Shown: positions 34,951 to 44,226 of the stretch, piece by piece
How the letters are laid out: each line of letters starts with the position of its first letter
Position numbering within the stretch: position 1 is the first letter of the stretch
Source of the DNA: Rhodothermaceae bacterium bin80
GTDB taxonomy: Bacteria; Bacteroidota; Rhodothermia; Rhodothermales; Bin80
Reading direction: 5' to 3'
Assembly (NCBI GenBank): GCA_002238805.1
Contig: MPNB01000014.1
Location: 1 to 52,886 of the forward strand
DNA: 52,886 nt
Made by a program: the position numbers and the translations under genes
The notes under the pieces: generated by a model
What the model saw: only the letters and a program-made list of their open reading frames with translations
Told to the model about the DNA's origin: nothing
Databases searched by the model: none

Positions 34951-35391
34951 ATGAATAAAAAGAGGACATACGGACTTAAAGACTTCGTCATTGACGAATC
35001 AACCATCCCCACCGCTAGGCCGATCAAACTCATGGACGGCAGCTGGGGTGTGTTCGTGTCTCACGAGGATCTACCAGAGCTGCGCAACCACCTGATCGTC
35101 TCGGTCGAGACCAAAGGGGGAAAGACCTGGTATGCCCAACTGGTGACCCGCGAATACACGGATAAGCAGGGGGTTGCTTTCGCAACAGCCGCGCGGCGGA
35201 TTGACCTTACTATTGAGGCGGAAGCAAGATACCTCCTCTATCGCCAACGCCGGGTAGAGATGTCTCAGGGAAAACTCTTCCGGTCATCCGATGTGGTCAT
35301 TCCAGATCAGCACGAAAGGATCCTCCCTAATTACTCCAAGAATCACTCCAAGAAACACCACAAACTCCGGCAGAGATCCCGCTCCCGGTAG
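34951..35391 (+). CDS. Hypothetical protein of the replication region (146 aa)
   Basis: The chosen ATG at 34951 starts MNKKRTYGLKDFVIDES and gives 146 residues with no known domain. The C-terminus is strongly basic (NHSKKHHKLRQRSRSR), which suggests nucleic-acid contact. It converges with dnaB 46 bases away. Confidence 0.5.
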   Translation: MNKKRTYGLKDFVIDESTIPTARPIKLMDGSWGVFVSHEDLPELRNHLIVSVETKGGKTWYAQLVTREYTDKQGVAFATAARRIDLTIEAEARYLLYRQRRVEMSQGKLFRSSDVVIPDQHERILPNYSKNHSKKHHKLRQRSRSR

Positions 35392-35437
35392 AGATGACCC
35401 CCCAAATAAATATCCGAGGGTCTTATTGTATTGGGGG

Positions 35438-36910
35438 CTAAAAAGGGTCCTCAGTCTGCGCTGGAATAGGCTGCCAGTCCACGTTCTCCTGTGGTGCAGG
35501 TTCTGGGGGTGGGCCGTACGGGGAATAGTTTCGGAACCGTGCATAGGTCTTGTCAAAGTGGAGTTTCACCGTCCCGATCGGCCCATTTCGGTGTTTCCCG
35601 ACGATCACCTCTCCCACCCCTTCTGTAGACTCTCCGCTCTTATACGTTCTGACTCCGTAGACTTCCGCCCGATAGATGAAGGCAACCATGTCGGCATCCT
35701 GCTCTATGGATCCACTTTCTCGCAGGTCTGACAACAGGGGGCGCTTATCTCCTCGCTCTTCCGGGTTTCGGTTGAGTTGACTGAGAGCAATCACCGGTAT
35801 ATGCAGTTCTTTTGCCAAGGCTTTCAGGGATCGCGAAATTGAGGCGATCTCCTGTTCACGGCTATCTACACTCCGCTTCCCCTCCATGAGCTGCAGGTAG
35901 TCCACCACCACTAGCCCGATATCATGCTCCGACTTCAATCTCCGGCACTTCCCCCGAAGCTCCAGGATATTCAATGACGCGGAATCGTCGATCCATATCC
36001 CGCCCTGTCCCAGAATCTGTCTAACCGCCTCCACTCGCTGGCATTCCTCCCGGGACATCCCCCCCCGCCTCATTCTCTGCAAATCCACTCCTGCCTCAGA
36101 GGAAAGAAGCCGGTGCATTAGCTGCTTCCCTTCCATCTCCAGAGAGAAGATTGCACAATTCACGGGGTTTTGGGAGGCCAGGGCAGCGTTACGTGCGCAC
36201 GCTAGAGCAAACGCAGTTTTCCCCATTGCCGGCCGACCGGCGATAATGATCAGATCCGTATCCTGCCATCCTCCGGTGATCTTGTCCAGATCTACAAAAC
36301 CGCTGGGCACCCCTGATAAGCCATCCGTGCGTTCAGTCATCTGCTGTATCTGCAGCATTGTTTCCTCCCCGATCTCCCGGACATGTTTCACCGACTGCCG
36401 GAGCATGTCTCCCGAAATTGAGAACAGATCGCTCTCTGCTCTGTCAAGCAACTCTAACGGATCCGTCGCGGGGTCATATGCCTCGCCGATCCGGCGACTC
36501 ATGGTCTGAATCAACGCGCGTACCATCGCCTTCTGCATCACAATCCGGGCGTGATACTCAACGTTAGCCCCTGTTCCAACCCAATCATCCAGCTCCATAA
36601 GATAGGGGAGTCCCCCCACCGCCTCCAGCTTCCCCCCGTTCTTTAATTGCTCCGCCACCATGAATATGTCCACCCCGTCTCCTTCTGCAAACAGCGTACA
36701 CATCGCATGAAAAATCATAGCGTGCTTAGGCAAGTAGAACGCATTCGGCTTTAGCAGGGATGCCGCCACACTGATCGCCCCCGGGTCGATCAGGATGGCC
36801 CCCAGCACACTCTGCTCGAGATCCACTGCTTGTGGAGGTACGCGGCCGGAGTAGTCTTTCAGAGAGTACATCTGTGCCTTCCCAGCGCGCTGCGGTGCTT
36901 CGCCGTTCAT
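35438..36910 (-). CDS. dnaB: Replicative DNA helicase, DnaB family
   Basis: This 490-residue helicase has an N-terminal DnaB domain (PPQAVDLEQSVLGAILIDP, about 24-42) and a RecA-like C-terminal core: Walker A AGRPAMGKT near 227-235 and Walker B LVVVDYLQLM near 328-337. Length is normal for DnaB. The ATG overlaps the stop of the small upstream gene (ATGA). With the adjacent initiator-like gene it forms a self-contained replication module, like phage initiator-helicase pairs. Confidence 0.92.
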   Translation of the reverse strand: MNGEAPQRAGKAQMYSLKDYSGRVPPQAVDLEQSVLGAILIDPGAISVAASLLKPNAFYLPKHAMIFHAMCTLFAEGDGVDIFMVAEQLKNGGKLEAVGGLPYLMELDDWVGTGANVEYHARIVMQKAMVRALIQTMSRRIGEAYDPATDPLELLDRAESDLFSISGDMLRQSVKHVREIGEETMLQIQQMTERTDGLSGVPSGFVDLDKITGGWQDTDLIIIAGRPAMGKTAFALACARNAALASQNPVNCAIFSLEMEGKQLMHRLLSSEAGVDLQRMRRGGMSREECQRVEAVRQILGQGGIWIDDSASLNILELRGKCRRLKSEHDIGLVVVDYLQLMEGKRSVDSREQEIASISRSLKALAKELHIPVIALSQLNRNPEERGDKRPLLSDLRESGSIEQDADMVAFIYRAEVYGVRTYKSGESTEGVGEVIVGKHRNGPIGTVKLHFDKTYARFRNYSPYGPPPEPAPQENVDWQPIPAQTEDPF

Positions 36911-37101
36911 GTCCGTGCGGAATCCGATTTTGCAGCCTGCTCCTCCTCCCCCGGCTCTGTCCAGGACCTGATGGAACGCTTCAGGGCTTCTGCCCCGGGA
37001 TGAACCCGAACCGGGTTGAGCCTGCGGGACATTGGAGCACGGACAGGTACCTCCTGCTTGATCCGTCTTTCAGGGACTGTGTTCTGTGGATTAGTCATCA
37101 T
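36907..37101 (-). CDS. Small basic protein in the replication operon (64 aa)
   Basis: The ATG at 37101 (or 37098) overlaps the end of the preceding gene, and the stop overlaps dnaB. The product is basic (ERRIKQEVPVRAPMSRRLNP) without a recognised domain. The overlaps are the main support. A role in helicase loading would fit its place beside dnaB but is only a guess. Confidence 0.5.
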   Translation of the reverse strand: MMTNPQNTVPERRIKQEVPVRAPMSRRLNPVRVHPGAEALKRSIRSWTEPGEEEQAAKSDSART

Positions 37102-37486
37102 TCTGGTTTCTTTTGGTTTGGTTGTTCCGTGCCAGGTCAATGTTGTTTTCACGGAGGATCTCGTCAAGGTCGGTCACCGGAATGCGTCCACGAAAGAGCT
37201 CCTTCAGCGATACTTCCAGTGTCTTTGCAAAGCATCTCGCGCCGTCTACATACTGGTACACCTGGTCCTTATCCCCATCGCACAGAGCAATCAGCAGATA
37301 CTCAAGGAGGGGGGCAACCGGGTGCTTGTCTTCACAACATTGACACCAGTTTGCCAGCATTCCCAGGATTGCCAGATCCAAAACGAAATCACGCTGAAGT
37401 ATCGGCCCCATTTTGTGGGCCCACGCCCCCAGTTCTTCCCGCGTGACCCGGGGGCTTCTCAGTTTTGGTTTAGAAGGCTTAGACAT
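37091..37486 (-). CDS. Hypothetical helical protein in the replication operon (131 aa)
   Basis: The ATG at 37486 follows an excellent GGGGAGGTG ribosome site. The product is mostly helical with a short Cys cluster (NWCQCCEDKHPV, about 67-78) and no family I recognise. The start overlaps the initiator-like stop by eight bases, and the end overlaps the next gene. The order initiator-hypothetical-small-dnaB suggests a primosome module. Confidence 0.6.
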   Translation of the reverse strand: MSKPSKPKLRSPRVTREELGAWAHKMGPILQRDFVLDLAILGMLANWCQCCEDKHPVAPLLEYLLIALCDGDKDQVYQYVDGARCFAKTLEVSLKELFRGRIPVTDLDEILRENNIDLARNNQTKRNQNDD

Positions 37487-39239
37487 ATGCCACCTCCCCT
37501 GCAGCATGGTTCATGGGGGTTACCATCTTCCGCTCCTCTCGCATCTTCTCCCGGACCCTCACACATATCCTGATCACTGTCCCCCGGTAGAGATCCCGCC
37601 CTGGGCTCAAGGCAGCCTTCTTTTTCATAAATAGTTCATAGACCAGTTCAGGAGCCTCCTGAATGACCTCATCCACCCATCTCTCCTTTCCTTGCCATTC
37701 AATCTGACATGGTTCAGTGGCATTGTTCCTGGCGCGCCCCAGCACCACTCTGCAGCCCAGGATCTGATCTGTTCGAGACATGTAATCCCCATTTCGCGCC
37801 AGAATAGCCAGGGCAGTAACAGGGGACTCTCCCCGCTCCATCCCTCGAGAAACTGCGCGGAGGGCGTTGCTCACATGCTCGGGATCCATGCTCCAGGCGT
37901 ACAGGGGGTGACCTTTCGCCAGCACTGGATCAAGGATCTGCCGAAGGTGATATTGATGCCGCCCAATCCTCCCCGATGCTCGCTCCGCCACTACCTCTCT
38001 CCGCAGTTCCTTCTTCGTTCGCTGCGGACTGGACTGGGCTGGTGCCATGCCCCCAGCCTGGCAAGCCCCCACTTCCGCATTCCTCCTTTCTCCACGTCCC
38101 ATATGGGAGACATCCACAAGTGCGGAATCCGTTTCGGTGAGTTGCCGCTTTCCCCGACAAATGGGACAGGTGGGTTCGGAAACTCCCGGCGTCGAGTCGT
38201 TGGGAAGGTGGGTGTGATCAGGAAATATGTTCCGGCACGCCAAGTCCACCCTCTGCACCTCGTCCCGAGGTTTGGCTTGAATCTTCCTGCGCAAGTTCAA
38301 TAGGGACTTACCGGGACTTACACCATTGAGCACCCCACTCGAAACCTCCCGCACGGCATCCTGTACATGCGCGGGATCCATGCTCCAAGCGTACAGTTCG
38401 TGATCCTCCGGGATCAACTCCGCAAGGAAAAACCTCAGTCTTTGCTGGAGTCGCTGGATGCGATTCTCCATTCCGCCGGCTCCCGCCCCCGTTGTTTGTC
38501 CATGATCTCGCACATGCGGATGCGGGGCTGCGGGTCGTGAAATGAAGGGTGCTGCAGGAGTCGCCCCGCTGTGAGGTTTTTCCGCTTCTGCCTTCTTAGA
38601 AGTTTGTTTAAATCTTCGTTCTTCTAGAAGGGCACCGTCAGGTTCAACGGTAATGTGGCGGTTAGGCGCACCGTCAGGTTCAACGGTAATGTGGCGGTTA
38701 GGCGCACCGTCAGGTTCAACGGTAATGTGGCGGTTAGGCGTATTCGCCGGATTGAGCGCATATTTGGTTAGATCTGGGGGTGTAAGAATCCAGAAATAAC
38801 GAGGCCCAAATTCCCCGCTTGCGTATCGTTCCCGCTGCCCCAACAAGCATCTCGCTTTCTTTAATTCAGCGATTGCTCGCTCCACCGTTCGCTTTCCCAT
38901 GCATAGGCTGTCGGCAATCCTCCCCACCGTGTGCCAGCATTTCAAATAACCTTCCTTCCTCGGATCCCGTCGACAGTGGGTAATAAAAAACTGGTACACC
39001 ATGACCGCCCGATCTGACAAAATGCGCCCGCGTGTAGCATCTCTCTGCCAGAGCAGCAGTGCCGATTGGATATCACGGATTTGTGATTCCGCTTCCAGGT
39101 TTCGCTCTGAGGGTGTAAGTGCATCGGGGTTAGTCAGGACAGGTTTCTTTCCCGGTGCACCAGAGCGACCCTTGAGCAACCGTCCTCCATGCTTTCCAGG
39201 CTTCGACTGCCATTGCCGAGAGGTATCATCATTCACCAC
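37479..39239 (-). CDS. Putative replication initiator with winged-helix domain and internal repeats
   Basis: The frame is open from 39530; the first supported start is GTG 39239 after an AGGCAGGGG site. Residues numbered from there: a winged-helix-like region spans about 65-160 (WHTVGRIADSLCMGKRTVER, a helix-turn-helix), followed by three identical APNRHITVEPDG units encoded by 36-bp repeats. Later, two related segments start LYAWSMDP (about 300 and 490). One CPIC pair lies between them; another CPVC pair lies just upstream of the chosen start, so the true start could be further left. Its place before dnaB and the repeats inside the gene suggest an O-like initiator. The N-terminal limit is uncertain. 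Confidence 0.6.
   Translation of the reverse strand: MVNDDTSRQWQSKPGKHGGRLLKGRSGAPGKKPVLTNPDALTPSERNLEAESQIRDIQSALLLWQRDATRGRILSDRAVMVYQFFITHCRRDPRKEGYLKCWHTVGRIADSLCMGKRTVERAIAELKKARCLLGQRERYASGEFGPRYFWILTPPDLTKYALNPANTPNRHITVEPDGAPNRHITVEPDGAPNRHITVEPDGALLEERRFKQTSKKAEAEKPHSGATPAAPFISRPAAPHPHVRDHGQTTGAGAGGMENRIQRLQQRLRFFLAELIPEDHELYAWSMDPAHVQDAVREVSSGVLNGVSPGKSLLNLRRKIQAKPRDEVQRVDLACRNIFPDHTHLPNDSTPGVSEPTCPICRGKRQLTETDSALVDVSHMGRGERRNAEVGACQAGGMAPAQSSPQRTKKELRREVVAERASGRIGRHQYHLRQILDPVLAKGHPLYAWSMDPEHVSNALRAVSRGMERGESPVTALAILARNGDYMSRTDQILGCRVVLGRARNNATEPCQIEWQGKERWVDEVIQEAPELVYELFMKKKAALSPGRDLYRGTVIRICVRVREKMREERKMVTPMNHAAGEVAYV
38592..38739. repeat. Three perfect 36-bp direct repeats beside an AT-rich stretch: iteron-like origin candidate
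   Basis: Units 38632-38667, 38668-38703 and 38704-38739 are identical. To their left is an AT-rich stretch (38592-38630) holding palindromic cttcttagaag and cttctagaag. Iterons within an initiator gene next to an AT-rich melting region is the layout of the phage lambda origin inside gene O. The repeats are in frame (12 residues each), so a protein-level repeat is the alternative reading. Confidence 0.5.
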
Positions 39240-39465
39240 CCCTGCCTCTCCGTGCCTTTCATCAGGGATCCCAGGTTTGACGTCCCCCGCGTCCCAGGGA
39301 AGGATGTCACCCCGCCTCGGAACCTTCTGGCCAGGACTGCCGTGCGGCGTGGGAGCCGAGACCGATTGCCTCGGATGTTCCTCACTATGCCCCCCGTTTT
39401 CCTTACCTTGACAAACTGGACATCCCCACCTTTTTTCAAGATATGAGGGTGATAGATTCGTACAA

Positions 39466-39843
39466 TTAGAACTTTGCGATGTTCTACTTATTGGAGGTGT
39501 TGTTGATGCCGCACGCAAAAACGCACGCAATAATGTATTTGTTCACGTGAAGAGAAAACACGGAGGTTCTTCGGGATTGAGCCACCTCTTTCAGCAGGGG
39601 AGTGTTTCCCTGACGCTTCTAAACAGCGGAGACAAGAATTTTCTCAAAGGTATTAAGAAGCTGAAAAGTGATTTTGACGAATCTCTTCCCGCTGTTGTTC
39701 ACTACTTGATTGTCGGGGATAAGCCGAATGACTCAATTCCTCTTTTCGCGAGGATAAGCCTTTTCAAGACGATCAAGGAGATTCGTTCTAAAGGCTGTGA
39801 AATCTGCTGGTCTGTAGTTGATCCAGAGACTGATCTGGCTTAA
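39466..39843 (+). pseudogene. DUF6119 (TIGR04141-type) C-terminal fragment
   Basis: Read in the frame ending at TAA 39843, the sequence is open leftward without a real start. It shows FVHVKRKHGGSSGLSHLFQQ and GSVSLTLL, then ISLFKTIKEIRSKGCEI. This HVKRK-GGSS-LSHLF pattern is typical of the C-terminus of DUF6119/TIGR04141 proteins, which occur in accessory and defence regions. Most of the protein (normally several hundred residues) is missing. The break near 39455-39466 lies at the edge of the replication module, so it may mark an insertion or recombination point. Confidence 0.6.
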
Positions 39844-40179
39844 TCAGGAACAGATACCAGCCTGCGGATAAATTATTTATTTCGGGGGGTGTGTTCAATA
39901 TCACCCATGTAGCCATACGATTCTTTTGGTTACTATTTTTAGGATCAAGCATGGTGAGGAAGGTCGTAGGAGCCGCTGAGACGTCGACAATGGGCACTAT
40001 AGGTGGATGGCTTAGTGTCAGAACTCAACTAATTCTGACACTAAGTCTCCGTGATAGTATGTAACCTCCGTGGTTTATCTTAACAACCGTTCGGGTTGAT
40101 TTAATAGGGATACCACATACTAGTGGAAGAAACAGCAGATTACTCGGTAAGATGAACATTGATTGTTCTTGAGGTCACC
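39844..40179. other. 336-bp intergenic region before the methylase cassette
   Basis: It contains the 13-bp inverted repeat listed separately and presumably the promoter of the methylase cassette. I see no gene. Confidence 0.5.
40011..40045. repeat. Perfect 13-bp inverted repeat upstream of the methylase cassette
   Basis: cttagtgtcagaa (40011-40023) and ttctgacactaag (40033-40045) are exact reverse complements with a 9-base loop. No T-run follows on the plus strand, so a simple terminator is less likely. It sits 135 bases before the operon start and could be an operator for the XRE-like regulator encoded in the same operon. Confidence 0.5.
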
Positions 40180-43100
40180 ATGAAAGGGAAACCTGAATTC
40201 CTTTCCGATTTAACAAAGCGATCCTGGTCACCTGTTGGGAGCTCTCAGCTACGGTCATCCGGGCTTTTCATCGGCAAGGGGCCCCTCGCCATGGAAATCA
40301 CGGTTGCGCATGCAACCCAAAGACCTAGTGACGGGGAGATCAGGAAGGTATGGAAAGCCCGAAAAGGAAGACGCGCATCCCCTCTCCTCTTGGTCATTCT
40401 GCATTCGGACAAGGCATCTCTGTGCGGTGCTGCGGGTGACGAACCGCCCATCTATCCTAACATGGATACGGGACAGGTTGAGCGATTGTGCAGGGAACTG
40501 CTTGATCAATCCGACCGGCATTCGGCTCTTCGCCTGCTCGCTCAAACGCTGTCTTCATTCAAAACGAACCTGCCGGGACTTAGGAATGAGGGACTATTGG
40601 CTCTGCATGAACTGGAGTACGGTGCACCTGAACGAGCAGACTTGGAGTATGCCAGAAAAAAGGCACAAGCGGCCTTAGGACTTCGGGGACCTGATCTACT
40701 GGAGGCACTGGGTTTTTCCATTGAGCCACTGGATAGTCTGACGAGCGTGCTGCGAAGCAATGACCGTAAGACGGCGCTCGCCGTCATGTTGCACGAGAAC
40801 GAATCAGTAGAGCAAAAAGAGCATCGATTTAATCAGCTTTCTCCTGTCAGCTACGCATTCAGAAAGGCAGATTCCGAGCACCTTCCATGGATCATCTTTA
40901 CCCAGGGAAATCGACTTCGACTCTACACAACAAGTGTTAATGTGGGCGTAGGCCGACGCGGTCGTACAGAGACTTACATTGAATGTCAGCCGTGGCTCCT
41001 CTCCGACGAGTCGTTGTACTATCTCTGGCTCCTCTACTCAGCCGAGGCGTTGATTCCCGGTGGCAGCCTACATGAATTACTGGAAGGATCCAAGCGCTTC
41101 GCAGGCAATCTTGCCAAACGCCTGCGAGAGCGGATCTATGAGCGTGTAGTCCCGGTTCTTGCCCAGGGGATCAACCATGCACGCGGCATCACAGAGCCAG
41201 ATTCAGAAGAACTTGCTCTGACCTACGAAATGGCCCTAACCGTGCTGTTTCGTCTACTGTTCATCGCCTATGCAGAAGACCGGGACCTGCTTCCCTATCG
41301 TCACAACGACGCCTATCGACGCCGGTCCCTGAAGGAAAAGGCGCTAGAACTGGCCGATGCGGTCAAAAAGGAAACGCCGATTGCTAAAGGAAACACGCAC
41401 TGGCGGGAGACCGTGGATCTCTGGCAGGCTATCGCACGGGGAAACGTGGAATGGAGTGTCCCGGCATACGGTGGGGCGCTGTTTCAGGACAGTGAGGCGA
41501 TTTCACGTGCAGGTGCTACACTGTCGAGGATTACGCTGTCCAATGACTGTTTCGAAGTTGCTCTGCGCGACCTGCTCGTGATTCATACTCCAGAAGGCAT
41601 CCCCGGGCCGGTCGATTTTCGCTCACTCGGCGTGCGTGAGTTTGGCACCATCTACGAGGGACTCCTTGAATCTGGATTGGCAAGGGCCGACATGGACCTT
41701 GTTCTCAAGCAGCGAAAGAACGATGCAGTATATGTCCCCGCCAAGGCTAAGCAGACGCCGGATATATTGGCGGGTGAGGTCTATCTGCACAACCGCTCTG
41801 GAGCACGGAAGTCATCCGGTAGTTATTACACAAAATCTTTTGCCGTTGAATATCTTTTGGATGGAGCACTGGAGCCAGCGCTTAAAGACCATTTCGCACG
41901 GCTTGATGCGCTGGACGAAACCGATGCCAGTGAGGCGTTCTTTGACTTTCGCGTTGCCGATATCGCAATGGGGTCGGGGCATTTCCTGATCAGTGCCATT
42001 GATCGTATGGAGCGAAAGATGGTGAACTATCTTGCTGAACGTTTCTTGCCGGGGGTCGTGAATGAATTAAAGGAATTGCGCTCAATCGCGCTGGATCAAC
42101 TGCAAGGGGTCCATGAAAGCGATCCCATCGAAGACAGCCAACTGCTTCGCCGTCTCATCGCGCGACGATGCATCTACGGCATAGATGTCAATCCACTCGC
42201 TGTTCAGCTTGCAAGGCTTGCTGTTTGGATTCACACCTTCGTTCCCGGATTACCATTGTCCTTTCTTGACCGCACATTGATCCAAGGCAATGCACTGGTA
42301 GGCATGGAAAGTATTGCCGAGATACGGAATGCACTCAATGAGTTCTCGGTGCCGCTGTATACTGATCTCCAGAAACTACTTGGTAAGGCGAAGAAGCCGC
42401 TTCGGCGTCTGGCGAACAGCAACGATTCCTCCCTGGCGGATATAGAGAAAGCACGCGCAGAGCAGGAAGATGTTCGTGTAGCACTCCAAGGCGCGGAAAT
42501 GCTTTGTGATCTGCTGACAGCACTACCGCTTTGCGATGATTCCGCCATCAAACCAGTACTTGACGAGTGGGAAGAGCTTTCAGATCCCCTCGATATGGAA
42601 GATACCAGGATGCAGAGGGCACTTGCTTCCTCCTCGGAAGCCTTGCAACCCCTTTCTGTAGTTCATTTTCCTATTGCTTTTCCAGAAGTGTTTCTTCGGA
42701 CACGAGCGGGATTTGATGTCATCCTCGGTAATCCACCGTGGGAAAAGGTCAAAATAGACCAAGATGCCTTCTGGGCACGACATTTTCCGGGATTGCGTGG
42801 CAAGTCGCAGCGTAAACAGGAGGCTGAAAAAGCACGTTTACGCAGAGAGCGTCCAGACCTGGTTGCGCTCTATGAACGTGAACTCGAAAAAACACAACAA
42901 TTAAGCAAAGCGCTTATGAGCGGCTCCTATCCCGGGATAGGAGCCGGGGATCCAGATCTCTATAAGGCATTCTGCTGGCGCTTCTGGCGACTGTCCAGTG
43001 GATATGGAGGATATATAGGTGTCGTGTTGCCACGCAGCGCATTTGCTGCCAGGGGAAGTACGGATTTTCGCAAGGCGACGTTTAGCGAAGCTGCATACAT

Positions 43101-44226
43101 GGAGATCACCATCCTGACCAATCGCGCAGGATGGATATTTGATGAAATACACCAGCAATATACTATTGCCCTCGTATGTGCACAACACGGTGAGTCTGAA
43201 GGAAAGTCGATTTCTTTGCAGGGACCCTACACTTCACTAGCTGGCTTCAAAGAGGGCACAACCAAAAGGCCTGCAGCTTTTACCTATGCAGAGGTCCGTG
43301 AGTGGAACGATACAGTCTCACTCCCCCTTTTGCAAAAAGCAGATTCACCCCAGGTATTCGCCCAGCTTCGCAAGTCTCCGCGGCTGGATCTAAAAATGGG
43401 GTTTCAGTGGAGAGCGCGTCCAGATACTGAACTGCATGCTACCAGCCAGAAATATCTCATGGACCTGGAAAGTGGGGACTGTCCCGAGGGTTTCTGGCCG
43501 GTCTACAAGGGAAAATCTTTCAATTTGTGGACACCAGATACGGGAATCTACTACGCTTGGGCTGACCCCGAGCCTGTTCTGGAGTTTCTCCAATCGAAGC
43601 GTCAAAGAGGAGGGAAAAATCGCCGGAGTGCGCACTCTGAATTCTCGCCACAGCACCTGAAAAATTCCGACACACTACCCTGCTACCGGGCGCGCATAGC
43701 GTTTAGGGACGTTGCACGTGCTACAGATCGACGAACAGTTATTACCTCCCTTGTACCACCGGATGTATTTATAACGAATAAGGGCCCTTACTTTCTTTGG
43801 CCGAGGGGAGATGAAAAAGATCAGGCTTTTTTACTCGGTGTTCTTTCCTCTCTCCCGCTTGACTGGTATGCACGGCGTTTTGTGGAAACAAACCTCAATT
43901 ATTTCGTGATCAATCCGTTTCCGATTCCCCGTCCTTCCCGCGAGAACGTGCTGCGGCGGCGCGTCGTTAAGCTCGCAGGGCGACTGGCCTGTCCAGATGG
44001 GCGCTTTGCTGTGTGGGCGGAAAAAGTTGGTGTCGCTTGCGGTCCAATAGCGGAAACCGAGATGGAAGATCATATCCACGAACTAGATGCTGTGGTCGCT
44101 CACCTATACGGACTCAGTGAACCGCAGCTCATCCACATCTTCGAGACGTTTCACGAAGGTTGGGATTTTGAATCTCGACTCTCTGGCGTAATGCACCACT
44201 ACAAGGCTTGGAAGAAGAAACAATGA
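40180..44226 (+). CDS. Large Eco57I-like N6-adenine DNA methyltransferase
   Basis: The chosen ATG at 40180 has a GAGGTCACC ribosome site. The 1348-residue protein has SAM motif I VADIAMGSGHFLISAI near residue 592 and the catalytic NPPW near 850 (VILGNPPWEKV), as in Eco57I/PglX-type methylases. A later region is probably the target-recognition part. The N-terminal ~500 residues show no clear nuclease motif to me. It probably marks host DNA while the PLD-helicase destroys unmarked DNA; this cassette-level role is inference. The stop overlaps the next start (ATGA). Confidence 0.88.
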   Translation: MKGKPEFLSDLTKRSWSPVGSSQLRSSGLFIGKGPLAMEITVAHATQRPSDGEIRKVWKARKGRRASPLLLVILHSDKASLCGAAGDEPPIYPNMDTGQVERLCRELLDQSDRHSALRLLAQTLSSFKTNLPGLRNEGLLALHELEYGAPERADLEYARKKAQAALGLRGPDLLEALGFSIEPLDSLTSVLRSNDRKTALAVMLHENESVEQKEHRFNQLSPVSYAFRKADSEHLPWIIFTQGNRLRLYTTSVNVGVGRRGRTETYIECQPWLLSDESLYYLWLLYSAEALIPGGSLHELLEGSKRFAGNLAKRLRERIYERVVPVLAQGINHARGITEPDSEELALTYEMALTVLFRLLFIAYAEDRDLLPYRHNDAYRRRSLKEKALELADAVKKETPIAKGNTHWRETVDLWQAIARGNVEWSVPAYGGALFQDSEAISRAGATLSRITLSNDCFEVALRDLLVIHTPEGIPGPVDFRSLGVREFGTIYEGLLESGLARADMDLVLKQRKNDAVYVPAKAKQTPDILAGEVYLHNRSGARKSSGSYYTKSFAVEYLLDGALEPALKDHFARLDALDETDASEAFFDFRVADIAMGSGHFLISAIDRMERKMVNYLAERFLPGVVNELKELRSIALDQLQGVHESDPIEDSQLLRRLIARRCIYGIDVNPLAVQLARLAVWIHTFVPGLPLSFLDRTLIQGNALVGMESIAEIRNALNEFSVPLYTDLQKLLGKAKKPLRRLANSNDSSLADIEKARAEQEDVRVALQGAEMLCDLLTALPLCDDSAIKPVLDEWEELSDPLDMEDTRMQRALASSSEALQPLSVVHFPIAFPEVFLRTRAGFDVILGNPPWEKVKIDQDAFWARHFPGLRGKSQRKQEAEKARLRRERPDLVALYERELEKTQQLSKALMSGSYPGIGAGDPDLYKAFCWRFWRLSSGYGGYIGVVLPRSAFAARGSTDFRKATFSEAAYMEITILTNRAGWIFDEIHQQYTIALVCAQHGESEGKSISLQGPYTSLAGFKEGTTKRPAAFTYAEVREWNDTVSLPLLQKADSPQVFAQLRKSPRLDLKMGFQWRARPDTELHATSQKYLMDLESGDCPEGFWPVYKGKSFNLWTPDTGIYYAWADPEPVLEFLQSKRQRGGKNRRSAHSEFSPQHLKNSDTLPCYRARIAFRDVARATDRRTVITSLVPPDVFITNKGPYFLWPRGDEKDQAFLLGVLSSLPLDWYARRFVETNLNYFVINPFPIPRPSRENVLRRRVVKLAGRLACPDGRFAVWAEKVGVACGPIAETEMEDHIHELDAVVAHLYGLSEPQLIHIFETFHEGWDFESRLSGVMHHYKAWKKKQ

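Noticed and set aside
38632..38739. Short regularly repeated units that could look like a CRISPR array
   Set aside because: The 36-bp units are directly adjacent with no spacers, are in frame inside a gene, and no cas gene is nearby.
39240..39530. N-terminal extension of the initiator-like protein
   Set aside because: Starts are only TTG or ATA, and the leftmost part is antisense to the DUF6119 relic. The CPVC pair leaves some doubt.
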